From Comamonadaceae bacterium (lineage in GTDB: Bacteria; Pseudomonadota; Gammaproteobacteria; Burkholderiales; Burkholderiaceae_C), in assembly GCA_947373105.1 (NCBI GenBank), contig CANBWK010000002.1:1-64000 (forward strand): a DNA stretch of 64,000 nucleotides, read 5' to 3'. Positions 46,797 through 62,056 of the stretch are shown here, piece after piece. The notes beneath the pieces are model-generated. The model worked only from the letters and a program-made list of their open reading frames with translations. It had not been told where the DNA came from and did no database searches. The translations under genes were made by a program, and so were the position numbers. Each line of letters starts with the position of its first letter. The first letter of the stretch is position 1.

Positions 46797-47619
46797 GTGA
46801 ATCCAAGTGAGCAGGTAAAACCGGAGGCACAAGGGGCTCAAAGGCTGCAGGATTTTCTGATTGGCGCTTGCGAATGGCCCATCGCCATAAGGCAGTGGTG
46901 TCTAGCGGGAGGACCAGCATCAGGTGTTCGACTATGGCCAAGGCCAGCATGGTGCCCACCAAAACCACGCCCACTACTTGCGCAGGTGTGGTCATGGGTT
47001 GGCTTGCGAAGTCCACCAAGAACCACAAACAAGCACTGGCTGACGCCACTGCAAATGGGAAAAATGCATTCATACGGCGGCGCTTGAAGAAACTCTCCAA
47101 ATAGGCCAAATGCGCAGGCAAAAATTCTTCACTCAAATTGCGAACGCCAAAGAACAGGTTCAATTTGGCACTGGTCCGCATGATCCACAAGACAAAATAC
47201 GTGCCTGTTCCCACTTGGTTAGGCGCATCCCAAGTGATGGCCGCAATGGCCAAGCCCACCATGAGAATCGCCAACTCGTGCCAAAGCACAGCATTAAAGG
47301 ACGCGATAAATCGCGGGATTCCTGTTGTGCTTTTCAAGATGGCTGTTTTTTGAGGTCCAGTGATCCAGCCTGTGAGAAAACTCAACTCGTTCCAACCCCA
47401 AGCCAGCAAGGCACAAGTGAAAGCACAGTAGGCTCCCGTGACGCCTGTTTGTTGCGCTGTATGGGCCAAACCCGCCAAGGCGCCAAGTCCCAGCGCAGAG
47501 GAGATAACCAAACTCAGGGTCACAGCCGTGCGCGACATGCGATTTAAGAGAATCACTATGCCGGTGCTGAACCACCAGATAAAAATCGCAAATCCCAACG
47601 CAACAAAGGTGTCGGTCAT
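46771..47619 (-). CDS. puhE: Photosynthetic complex assembly protein PuhE
   Basis: A 282-residue protein with about seven hydrophobic helices, matching the PuhE family (IWWFSTGIVILLNR, SFLTGWITGP, FHEL-like WHELAILMVGLAI). PuhE affects reaction-centre and light-harvesting assembly in Rhodobacter. It lies between acsF and crtI as in other purple bacteria. Confidence 0.92.
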   Translation of the reverse strand: MTDTFVALGFAIFIWWFSTGIVILLNRMSRTAVTLSLVISSALGLGALAGLAHTAQQTGVTGAYCAFTCALLAWGWNELSFLTGWITGPQKTAILKSTTGIPRFIASFNAVLWHELAILMVGLAIAAITWDAPNQVGTGTYFVLWIMRTSAKLNLFFGVRNLSEEFLPAHLAYLESFFKRRRMNAFFPFAVASASACLWFLVDFASQPMTTPAQVVGVVLVGTMLALAIVEHLMLVLPLDTTALWRWAIRKRQSENPAAFEPLVPPVLPAHLDSHDKSLQVN

Positions 47620-47650
47620 CCTTGGCTTTCGGTGTCAGTTGGTCGCAAAA

Positions 47651-48727
47651 TTACCAAGCAGGCACCATGCGAACATCGGCTGGCAAATCGTGGCGCTTCA
47701 CCGGTAAAAAGTACAAGCGAAGGAAAGTAAGGCCACCAGATATGGCCCAACGCGCACGCTGCATATGACCCATTAAGCCACCACGTTCTTTGGCCGCAGT
47801 CATTTGGGTTTGCACATGAAACAAGTGCACCAATCCTGCCCTGAAGACGGGGTTGTCAATGTCCAAACTGACAGGGAAAACTTGTTTGGTGATTTCATTG
47901 GTGATACGGAACACCTCGTAGTCGTAAGTGGACGACTCCAAACCCATCTCGTGGTGAAGCATGGGACGCGTGTGGTCACGAACGTACATGGTGGCGTAGA
48001 CCGCCAACAAGAAAAACCGAATCCAAAACACATTGCCGCCGCGCAGTAAATGCGGATTGGCGCGCATGATCAATGCAAACGATTCACCGTGGCGAAACTC
48101 GTCGTTGCACCAGCGCTCAAACCAACGAAAAATAGGATGAAAGCGCTTGTCTGGATTTTTTTCCAATTGACGGTAGATGGTGATGTAACGGGCATAGCCA
48201 ATTTTCTCGGACAAGTAAGTGGCGTAGAAAATGTATTTGGGTTTGAAATAGGTGTAGGCCTTGGTCCGCTTTAAATCGCCCAAGTCAATGCCCAGACCAA
48301 AGTCCTTCAAAGACTGATTGATGAAACTGGCGTGGCGCGATTCATCGCGTGCCATATAACGCATCAATTGCTTGATATCGGGGTTTTCAACGTTTCTGAA
48401 AATTTCGTTGTACAAAATACAACCAGAAAACTCAGAAGTGAGCGAAGAGATTAAAAAATCTAAAAACTCCTGCCGCATTTCAGGACTGACTTGAGAGAAT
48501 CTTTCGGCCACTTCCTTGGTAAATTCTGCATCACGCTGGAAGTGATCGTGGTTGTTGTCACCCTCATATTCCGCCATCATTTTGTCCCATTCGGCACGCA
48601 TGGGGGACATATCAAGCTTGTCCATGGCCGCAAAATCGGTGGTGTAAAAGCGAGGACTGAGCATGGTGCTTTCGACCGCTTTTTGGGATGCTTTTTCAGC
48701 ACTGTCAATGGTTGAGGTAGATTGCAT
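47651..48727 (-). CDS. acsF: Aerobic Mg-protoporphyrin IX monomethyl ester cyclase AcsF
   Basis: A 358-residue di-iron protein with the two metal motifs [15 protein letters not shown] and [12 protein letters not shown]. It builds ring E of protochlorophyllide using oxygen. The oxygen-independent BchE is not in the window, so ring closure here appears to need air, as expected for an aerobic phototroph. Confidence 0.97.
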   Translation of the reverse strand: MQSTSTIDSAEKASQKAVESTMLSPRFYTTDFAAMDKLDMSPMRAEWDKMMAEYEGDNNHDHFQRDAEFTKEVAERFSQVSPEMRQEFLDFLISSLTSEFSGCILYNEIFRNVENPDIKQLMRYMARDESRHASFINQSLKDFGLGIDLGDLKRTKAYTYFKPKYIFYATYLSEKIGYARYITIYRQLEKNPDKRFHPIFRWFERWCNDEFRHGESFALIMRANPHLLRGGNVFWIRFFLLAVYATMYVRDHTRPMLHHEMGLESSTYDYEVFRITNEITKQVFPVSLDIDNPVFRAGLVHLFHVQTQMTAAKERGGLMGHMQRARWAISGGLTFLRLYFLPVKRHDLPADVRMVPAW

Positions 48728-48772
48728 AAAACGTAACTCCGACTCTTCTAAAAGAATACACTCTGCTGTTAT

Positions 48773-49243
48773 TTATTCAGGTCGCATGGCTAAAAACCTT
48801 GCAAATTCAGCCGTATTTGTAGGGCCAAAAGACTCCAAGTCCACACGTTGACCTGTGCTGGGATCAAACAAAGTCACACGGCCATCCACGCGGGCAATCA
48901 AATCAAAAGGTGCTGCAGAACCAATACCTCGTGAGTATCTTTCTCGTGTCAGAGCACGCAGAGACCCTCGAACAAATCCTTGCTCGCCGTGCAATACCGT
49001 CAAGGTTTCACCCGTGAGACCATCTTCTACTCGGACACCGCCATCTTTTTGATCTTGAAAAACAAGTGAGCGTTGCACCGTAGGGGCTGCAGCCCTTTGG
49101 TCTGGACCATTACCTGTGATGCGAATCAGACCTACTGAAATGAGTGAAAAAGCGATGATTCCCCCAGCACAATACAAAACCCACTGAGGAAAGTGATCAG
49201 GTGCAGATTGATTTGGCAAGGAGGAAGAAGTCGATGAGCTCAT
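48773..49243 (-). CDS. puhC: Photosynthetic complex assembly protein PuhC
   Basis: A 156-residue protein with one N-terminal membrane helix (WVLYCAGGIIAFSLISVGLI) and a periplasmic domain (FQDQKDGGVRVEDGLTGETL, YSRGIGSAAPFDLI) matching PuhC. It aids core-complex assembly. It overlaps puhB by 4 bases. Confidence 0.9.
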   Translation of the reverse strand: MSSSTSSSLPNQSAPDHFPQWVLYCAGGIIAFSLISVGLIRITGNGPDQRAAAPTVQRSLVFQDQKDGGVRVEDGLTGETLTVLHGEQGFVRGSLRALTRERYSRGIGSAAPFDLIARVDGRVTLFDPSTGQRVDLESFGPTNTAEFARFLAMRPE

Positions 49244-49911
49244 GTCATACTCACATGTAATTCGCGTTCTTGCTGCTTGTTGCTCTCAACAATCAGAACC
49301 GAATTGGCTGGCAGACCTGTGACCTGAGTCCAAGCATCACGAAATTTCACAGAAAAATTCTGTACATCTGAAATAGCGCGCAAAGTGGGCTCAGGCTTAC
49401 TGATTCTCCAAGATCTCACGCTGGGCCATAAGTGGATCCAAGCAATGCGGTCTGATCCTTTTAATGCCAGTGAGACGTCACCAAAAGAGTCCTCTAAGAT
49501 GCGAACATCTGATGATGCTATTTGCTTCAATGGCAAGTTGAAGGTCACAGTCAGTACGATGCCTAAGCGCATCACCACACGCTTGTTGGTTAAGGTGTAG
49601 ACCGTGGTCCTCGAAGTGAGGTAAGCCAACAACCAAATAAAGACCAGACCGACCAGCGCCAAAGGAGTAATCCATTTCACTGCCTGCAGCACACTCACAA
49701 GACCAGAACCAGACTCCAGCGCTGGCCAAGCGCATGCACCTATGATCAACAAGAAATACACGGCCAACTTTTTGATATGAAACGCTGATGCGGCTAACAT
49801 ATGAATATCTGGTGAGCCTTGCCAAATAATGAATTCATCCCCAGGAAGTCTTTCTGGCAAACCAAACTGGGGTTCAAACTCATACTCATGACCAAGATTT
49901 TCAATAGACAT
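49240..49911 (-). CDS. puhB: Photosynthetic complex assembly protein PuhB
   Basis: A 223-residue protein with the PuhB N-terminus EYEFEPQFGLPERLPGDEFIIWQGSP, two to three membrane helices and a PH-like domain (TLTNKRVVMRLGIVLTVTFNLPLKQI). It acts in reaction-centre assembly. It lies 51 bases after puhA. Confidence 0.94.
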   Translation of the reverse strand: MSIENLGHEYEFEPQFGLPERLPGDEFIIWQGSPDIHMLAASAFHIKKLAVYFLLIIGACAWPALESGSGLVSVLQAVKWITPLALVGLVFIWLLAYLTSRTTVYTLTNKRVVMRLGIVLTVTFNLPLKQIASSDVRILEDSFGDVSLALKGSDRIAWIHLWPSVRSWRISKPEPTLRAISDVQNFSVKFRDAWTQVTGLPANSVLIVESNKQQERELHVSMT

Positions 49912-49962
49912 TTTGATTCCTCAACAAAAAATCATCCTAGTAACATTTGAAAAAATGGACCC

Positions 49963-50724
49963 CTAGATCAGAGGCTCACTGCGTTTGACATCGGCATACA
50001 AAGTACCGCCACCGTAATAAGCACTGATTTTTTCTTCTTCTAATTTCGTGACCTGGTCTGGATTTCTCAAGGCAGGAACAGCAGCGAAATGGCGTGCGTA
50101 GATAGCATGCACTTCAACTTGGTTTCTGCGAATCAGAGAAAACGTGATGGGCAATAACACTGTGCGACCACCTGGAACTTCAACTTCCAGATATCGGAAC
50201 ATCATTTCAGCAGAGTCAATCCAGATGTCTTTGACCGTGCCACCTTGCTTACCGTCGCCAGCCATCACTGGCAGGCCACGGGGGTCGACATCCTGGGGGG
50301 CAACCGCGAAATCACTTGCAACGCGCAAGGGCTGAATCAATGGCACGCCATGGGCCGTCCGCTCGGGAACATCCTCGCGACTTGCGTAAGCGCCGGGACC
50401 GACAGCTGAAGTCATGGCATCGCCTCTGGGCTCAATGGGCGAACCTGAACCAGGGCTAGCTGCAACAGCGTTGTAGGCAGGCTCTTTTCGCGTGAGGTCT
50501 GGTACGGTGACGCTTTTTCCACCCTCTAACAAGAATGTTTTGGGCGCTGGAATCGGAAAACCTTTGACAATAGCGCGTCCACTGCTGCTGGACTCCATCG
50601 GATAGCCTTCGCGATGGTTTTCCATCACGAGATACCAAATGAGTCCGGCAAAAAATAGCCAAAATACATACAGCAGTATTTGTGCTAAATCGATATAACC
50701 AGTGATGTTGCCAACTGTTTGCAT
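49963..50724 (-). CDS. puhA: Photosynthetic reaction centre H subunit
   Basis: A 253-residue protein with one N-terminal helix (IDLAQILLYVFWLFFAGLIWYL) followed by REGYPMESS, typical of PuhA, and a cytoplasmic domain (GTVKDIWIDSAEMMFRYLEV, AIYARHFAAVPALRNPDQVTKLEEEKISAYYGGG). It caps the L-M core on the cytosolic side. I start at 50724, where AAGGAG sits upstream; the 35 extra track residues overlap lhaA. L, M and cytochrome subunits must be elsewhere. Confidence 0.96.
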   Translation of the reverse strand: MQTVGNITGYIDLAQILLYVFWLFFAGLIWYLVMENHREGYPMESSSSGRAIVKGFPIPAPKTFLLEGGKSVTVPDLTRKEPAYNAVAASPGSGSPIEPRGDAMTSAVGPGAYASREDVPERTAHGVPLIQPLRVASDFAVAPQDVDPRGLPVMAGDGKQGGTVKDIWIDSAEMMFRYLEVEVPGGRTVLLPITFSLIRRNQVEVHAIYARHFAAVPALRNPDQVTKLEEEKISAYYGGGTLYADVKRSEPLI

Positions 50725-50761
50725 AGCGACTTCTCCTTTAAAAACTAAATGCGTGATTCGG

Positions 50762-52180
50762 TTAAACCGAGGGTTGGGGGACAGGAATCGGAAAAGAACT
50801 GCTGCGTTTGACCAGTGGCCCCACAGCAATCAGGGTGAGAAATAACAAAAACATTTCGACGTGGTAAACCATGCTGTAAGCTACCGAGGGATCTGTCAAA
50901 CCCGTACCCAACAAGCCTTGTGAGGTAAGGGTGTTCACTGCATCACGCAAGGCCCCACCCAAAAACATGGACAAACCAGCAGCAGCAGCTTGCACAGCAC
51001 CCCAAGCACCCAAGGCCAAGCCTACAAAGGCCGCCTCTAGACGCATGGCCGTGAACAAAGTGCCTACCGCAAACAAGCCGCCGCCAAAGCCAATACCCAA
51101 GGCACCAAATCTGAATAACCAACCTGCATCCAGTGGAGCTGAAAAGATCACGGCCGCAAATGCTGGTAAACCAGCCAATGCACCATAAGCTGCCATGCGC
51201 ATGGGGTCTTTGCCTTTTGCCAGTTGCCGGCCTGCAGCATAAAAACCCAACAAGCCACCCGCTGACAACATGGCTGTCAGTGCGCTGGTGGCGCCCACAC
51301 TCAAACGCAGAATTTCACCGCCATAGGGCTCGAGCACTATGTCTTGCATGTTGAACGCCATGGTGCCCAGAGCCGTGGCCCAGAGAAAACGCTTTGCGTT
51401 GGGTAAAGCGATGAATTCGGCCCAAACCTCTTTGAACGGGCGACGAATTTCGGTTTTCAAGGCCTTCACACGTTCAGGATTACGAGGCTCTTGCTTCCAG
51501 AGCGCAACGCCGTTCAGAAGCAGCACCACCAAAGCCGTGCCTTGGACGACTTGAACCAAAATTTCAGGTGTGAATTTGGCCAGTAAAAGGCTGTAAAACA
51601 AACTTCCAAACACTGCCCCCACCAAAAGCATGGTGTACATCAGGGCCACCACGCGCGGGCGTGTTTCATCATTGGCTTGATCAGTAGCCAAAGCCAGTCC
51701 TGCAGTTTGGGAGGTTTGTAGGCCTGCACCCACCATCAAGAATGCGATGGCAGCAGCACCTTGCCCGACCCAGTCGGGCACAGGAACTTGCCCCCCACCC
51801 GATAGAACCAGTAATGCAAACGGCATGACCGCAAGCCCTAAGAACTGTATCAAGGTGCCCCCCCACATATAGGGAACTCTTCGCCACCCGAACGCAGAGA
51901 TGTGAATATCTGATTGATAGCCCGTGACAGCTCGAAACGGAGCAACCAACAGGGGAAGCGCCAACATCATCGAAACCAACCAGGCTGGCACGAACAATTC
52001 AACAATCATCACGCGGTTAAGGGTACCAATCATCAAAGCGGTCGTGATACCCATGGTGAACTTGAACAAAGACAACCGCAACAGACGGGCCAATGGCAAG
52101 CCGGGGCTGGCGACATCGGCAAACGGCAACCAGCTCACTGGCATTTGTTTTGCAAACTTGGAAAATGTTTTGGCTCTCAT
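50762..52180 (-). CDS. lhaA: Light-harvesting 1 assembly protein LhaA (PucC family)
   Basis: A 472-residue 12-helix protein of the PucC/BCH family: LSLFKFTMGITTALMIGTLNRVMIVELFVP and GYQSDIHISAFGWRRVPYMWGGTLIQF. It lies between bchM and puhA as in other purple bacteria and helps LH1 assembly. I start at 52180, where ATG overlaps the bchM stop as ATGA; the 22 extra residues of the track ORF are inside bchM. Confidence 0.94.
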   Translation of the reverse strand: MRAKTFSKFAKQMPVSWLPFADVASPGLPLARLLRLSLFKFTMGITTALMIGTLNRVMIVELFVPAWLVSMMLALPLLVAPFRAVTGYQSDIHISAFGWRRVPYMWGGTLIQFLGLAVMPFALLVLSGGGQVPVPDWVGQGAAAIAFLMVGAGLQTSQTAGLALATDQANDETRPRVVALMYTMLLVGAVFGSLFYSLLLAKFTPEILVQVVQGTALVVLLLNGVALWKQEPRNPERVKALKTEIRRPFKEVWAEFIALPNAKRFLWATALGTMAFNMQDIVLEPYGGEILRLSVGATSALTAMLSAGGLLGFYAAGRQLAKGKDPMRMAAYGALAGLPAFAAVIFSAPLDAGWLFRFGALGIGFGGGLFAVGTLFTAMRLEAAFVGLALGAWGAVQAAAAGLSMFLGGALRDAVNTLTSQGLLGTGLTDPSVAYSMVYHVEMFLLFLTLIAVGPLVKRSSSFPIPVPQPSV

Positions 52181-52875
52181 GAGCGTACCAACTCCATGGC
52201 TTTGGATTTGTAAAAACCACTGGACACTTTGTGCATGCGAGCGCATTGCCAGTCGTTCAATGATTCGTGTGTCTCCATGAGCTCAGCAATGCGGGTTTCT
52301 GCCATGGGCTCAAGCCACGGCGCACGGTCGCCACGAGGCAACAAACGACCCACTGAAATCATGAGCGCCAAAAGGGGTGTGCGGGGTGCAAAGGTAAACA
52401 CAATGGATTTGCGGGTGCGCTCAGCCAACTGCGCCAGCGAATTGACAGCATCTTCCGTGTCATAGTGAATAATGGAGTCCATGGCCACAACATGGTCAAA
52501 GTGACCTAAGCGTTTGTCGAGCATGTCACCGCTATGGAACTCCACCAAGTGCGCCACATCGGCGGGAATTCTCTCGCGCGCCAATTCCACCAAAGTGGGG
52601 GACAAATCAATGGCCACGACTTGTGCACCTAGACGCGCGGCCTCCACAGCTAAAGCACCTGTCCCACAGCCGGCATCCAAAATGCGTTTGCCTCGGAGGT
52701 CCTCGCCCAACCAAGAAACTAGAGTGGCTCGCATTTGATCGCGGCCAGCACGCACGCTTGCTCGAATGCGGCCAACGGGTGCGTCGGAAGTGAGTTTTTC
52801 CCAAGCTGCGACCGCCGTCCGATCGAAGTAATGTTCGATCTGTCCTCGCCGTTGTTCGTAGGTCATTTCATTCAT
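52177..52875 (-). CDS. bchM: Mg-protoporphyrin IX methyltransferase BchM
   Basis: A 232-residue SAM methyltransferase: ILDAGCGTGALAVEAARLGAQVVAIDLS and the BchM-specific RAGRDQMRATLVSWLGEDLRG and VHRVSSGFYKSKAMELVR-like tail. It methylates the C13 propionate of Mg-protoporphyrin IX. The chosen ATG at 52875 (MNEMTYEQRR) lies 10 bases after the bchL stop. Confidence 0.94.
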   Translation of the reverse strand: MNEMTYEQRRGQIEHYFDRTAVAAWEKLTSDAPVGRIRASVRAGRDQMRATLVSWLGEDLRGKRILDAGCGTGALAVEAARLGAQVVAIDLSPTLVELARERIPADVAHLVEFHSGDMLDKRLGHFDHVVAMDSIIHYDTEDAVNSLAQLAERTRKSIVFTFAPRTPLLALMISVGRLLPRGDRAPWLEPMAETRIAELMETHESLNDWQCARMHKVSSGFYKSKAMELVRS

Positions 52876-52885
52876 GGTCCAGATC

Positions 52886-57588
<4,703 letters not shown>

Positions 57589-59174
57589 ACAGTGTCTCCG
57601 TAGTGATGACCGTAACGCCGCGTTCTAGCGCAAAGCGTTCGGTATTTCGTCGAGCTTTTCCACGAACAAAAAATGGAATTTTTTTCAGTTCTTTTTCTGC
57701 ACCTGCATCCCAAGCTGCTGTTTGGCTATTGGGCGCACTTTGGCTTTTTTCTGGCTGCGGGGATGGCGCATCCAACACGCCAGGTGCGGCTGCAGGCAAA
57801 TTTCTGTCGACCTGCACAGCGGGTTGATGGACGCCACCGCCCAGGTGGGAGGGCGCGGCATTTTCGTGAAACTCGGAGTCCCCTCTGAACATGCCGATCA
57901 GGTGCTCTTCCAAGCCCATCATCAAGGGGTGGACCCAGGTGTCAAACAACACGTTGGCACCCTCAAACCCCATCTGGGGTGAGTAACGGGCGGGAAAGTC
58001 TTGAACATGCACAGGGGCCGAAATAACCGCGCAAGGAACGCCCAAGCGCTTGGCAATGTGACGTTCCATTTGCGTGCCCAAGACCAACTCTGGATTCAAT
58101 TCTGAGATGCGTGCTTCTATTTCCAAATAGTCATCGCTGATCAACGCTTCTACGCCATACAGTTTGGCGGCATCACGCACCTCGCGCGCAAACTCGCGGC
58201 TGTAAGTACCAATGCCCACGACGGTAAAACCCATCTCATCGGCAGCTACTTTGGCCGCAGCCACAGCATGCGTGGCGTCGCCAAACACAAACACGCGCTT
58301 GTTAGTGAGGTAGGTGGAGTCAACGGAGCGTGTGTACCAAGTGGCACGCGAATGGGCTTTGGCCAATGCGGCTTCAGGGTCAAGTCCAGCCAATTGCGCA
58401 ACTTCACGAACAAAGTCACGCGTGGCTTTCGTCCCAATAGGAATGGTTTTGGTAAAAGCTTGGCCAAACTGACGCTGCAACCACTGCGCACTCAGGTTTG
58501 CAATTTCAGGGTAGAGCACCACATTGAACTGCGCATCCGCCAAGCGCGCCAAGTCTGCCGGTGTGGCCGACAAAGGCGCCACTACATTGATCTCAATGCC
58601 CATGTCAGTGAGCAACTTGCGAATTTCAGTCAAGTCATCACGGTGTCTAAAACCCAAAGCAGCGGGTCCTAAGATATTGCAACGTGGTTTGCTACTTTGT
58701 GTCTTCTCAATCTGATCGACTGGCAAAGCCAAGTTGCGAACCAGTTGGTAAAACGTCTCCGATGCGCCCCAATTCTCTTTGCGCTGATACGAAGGCAATT
58801 CCAAGGCCACCACAGGCACCGGTAGGTTGAGCGCTTTGCACAAGCCGCCTGGATCATCTTGTATCAATTCGGCTGTACATGATGCGCCGACCAACATCGC
58901 TTTGGGTTTGAAGCGTTCAAAGGCTTCGCGCGCAGCAGTCTTGAAAAGCTCTGCGGTATCACCGCCTAAATCACGGGCTTGAAACGTGGTGTAAGTGACG
59001 GGTGGGCGCTTTTGCAAACGCTCAATCATGGTGAACAACAAATCGGCGTACGTATCACCCTGGGGGGCATGCAAGACGTAATGCACATCCTCCATGGCCG
59101 TGGCAATTCGCATCGCACCCACATGCGGGGGGCCTTCATAAGTCCAAAGTGTGAGTTGCATGGCGCTGTTTCCT

Positions 59175-60964
<1,790 letters not shown>

Positions 60965-60995
60965 GGCGGGCCTTTATTTCAAATCGACTGAGGCC

Positions 60996-61024
60996 ACTTT
61001 AAAGCTTAAAAAAGAAAGTGTCAA
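60996..61024 (-). promoter_or_regulatory. Predicted sigma-70 promoter of the bchF operon
   Basis: Minus strand TTGACA (61024-61019), a 17-base spacer, then TAAAGT (61001-60996), about 30 bases before the bchF start. The -35 overlaps the PpsR palindrome at 61019-61036. Confidence 0.6.
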
Positions 61025-61036
61025 TGAAAATTGACA
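61019..61036. promoter_or_regulatory. PpsR (CrtJ) operator 1, bchF/aerR gap
   Basis: TGTCAATGAAAATTGACA is a perfect TGT-N12-ACA palindrome with extended dyad TGTCAAT/ATTGACA. It overlaps the -35 of the predicted bchF promoter. Confidence 0.78.
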
Positions 61037-61043
61037 ATATATG

Positions 61044-61061
61044 TGTTAACTAGGGATTACA
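61044..61061. promoter_or_regulatory. PpsR (CrtJ) operator 2, bchF/aerR gap
   Basis: TGTTAACTAGGGATTACA is TGT-N12-ACA, seven bases after operator 1. CrtJ and PpsR are known to bind two such sites about 8 bp apart cooperatively, so the pair fits the established pattern. Confidence 0.7.
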
Positions 61062-61111
61062 CTAATGCGAGTCTTTTGTACTTGTAAGAAACTATCTTTG
61101 TCTCTTCAAAG

Positions 61112-61966
61112 ATGGGGGTCGCTGTGACTCAGTTTAAATTTGAAAAATTGAATACTTCAATAGAAAAACATAGGACTTCGGGGTCACAAGACACCAAGCT
61201 CAATCTCGAGTTTGGCTCTAGCCCTCGCCTGGTCGGTGGCACAAGCTTTGTGAAGCAAGCTGCTCTCGATCAAGTCCAAGTGAAACTGCTTTCTCAAGCG
61301 GCCATCCACAGCATGGACGAGACGCGCAAAATCTTGATGAAGTGGCGTCGACAAGGCCATTGCCTGGCGGATATTTACCTCCAAGGCATTACGGCGGCCT
61401 CAAGACTGATCGGTGAACTCTGGGCGACAGACGAACTGGACTTTGCCAACATCAACATAGCCTTTTCACGCCTGCACCGTGCTTTGCACGAATTCAGCAC
61501 AGAATTCTTAGCCGAAGGGAGAGGCGAATCGAATGGCTTGAGCTTGCTGTTAATGACAGAGCCTGGCTCTCACCACGGGATGGGGGCTTTTATGTTGAGT
61601 GAGTTCTTCCGTCAAGCCGGCTGGCGGGTCATGCTCCTCGCACCCCAAGACATTACAGATTTCAAGAGAATGTTCCTGTCTGATTGGTTTGATGCTGTTT
61701 TGCTGTCGATTTCAACAGACCGCCAAATAGATAGCGTCTCCCAGACCGTGTCTGAATTGCGTGACACAACGGTCAATCCTGATTTGAAAATTTATGTGGG
61801 CGGGCCAATGGCTTGTATATCCCCAAGCCTGCTTAATTGGGCGGGAACCTCATTACTTGATAAAGACGCGGCCCAAACCTTGGAAATTGTGACCCAAGCT
61901 GTACATGCTTCAACCCCTTCTTTTTCAGAAGAATTTCGCCACATAAGATCTCTTCAAAATTGTTGA
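61112..61966 (+). CDS. aerR: AerR/PpaA-type cobalamin-binding antirepressor
   Basis: A 284-residue protein with a helical N-terminal part (MDETRKILMKWRRQGHCLADIYLQGITAASRLIGELWATDELDFANINIAFSRLHRAL) and a Rossmann-like C-terminal half (EPGSHHGMGAFMLSEFFRQAGWRVMLL, YVGGPM). This is the B12-binding (SCHIC) architecture of AerR/PpaA, which relieves repression by PpsR in Rhodobacter. ATG at 61112 follows weak signals; GTG at 61124 behind GGGGG is possible. Its promoter shares the PpsR sites with bchF, and ppsR is the next gene. Confidence 0.88.
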   Translation: MGVAVTQFKFEKLNTSIEKHRTSGSQDTKLNLEFGSSPRLVGGTSFVKQAALDQVQVKLLSQAAIHSMDETRKILMKWRRQGHCLADIYLQGITAASRLIGELWATDELDFANINIAFSRLHRALHEFSTEFLAEGRGESNGLSLLLMTEPGSHHGMGAFMLSEFFRQAGWRVMLLAPQDITDFKRMFLSDWFDAVLLSISTDRQIDSVSQTVSELRDTTVNPDLKIYVGGPMACISPSLLNWAGTSLLDKDAAQTLEIVTQAVHASTPSFSEEFRHIRSLQNC

Positions 61967-61978
61967 TGCAGATCAAAC

Positions 61979-61996
61979 TGTCCATAAAAATTGACG
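61979..61996 (+). promoter_or_regulatory. PpsR-like site before ppsR
   Basis: TGTCCATAAAAATTGACG is TGT-N12-ACG, one base from the operator consensus. It lies 18 bases upstream of an extended -10 TGATATACT (62014-62022), suggesting autoregulation. Confidence 0.45.
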
Positions 61997-62013
61997 TCAT
62001 AATCAGTCAACTA

Positions 62014-62022
62014 TGATATACT
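62014..62022 (+). promoter_or_regulatory. Extended -10 promoter element before ppsR
   Basis: TGATATACT fits the extended -10 form TGnTATAAT with one change and lies 35 bases before the ppsR ATG. It suggests that ppsR has its own promoter besides read-through from aerR. Confidence 0.5.
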
Positions 62023-62056
62023 CATATTAAATATAAATAATTTATATAAAATCAAG

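Noticed and set aside
33849-52180. Idea that the two PucC-family genes are a local tandem duplication
   Set aside because: They are in separate operons beside bchG/bchP and bchM/puhA respectively, the positions held by the two distinct paralogues (bch2 and lhaA) in other purple bacteria.
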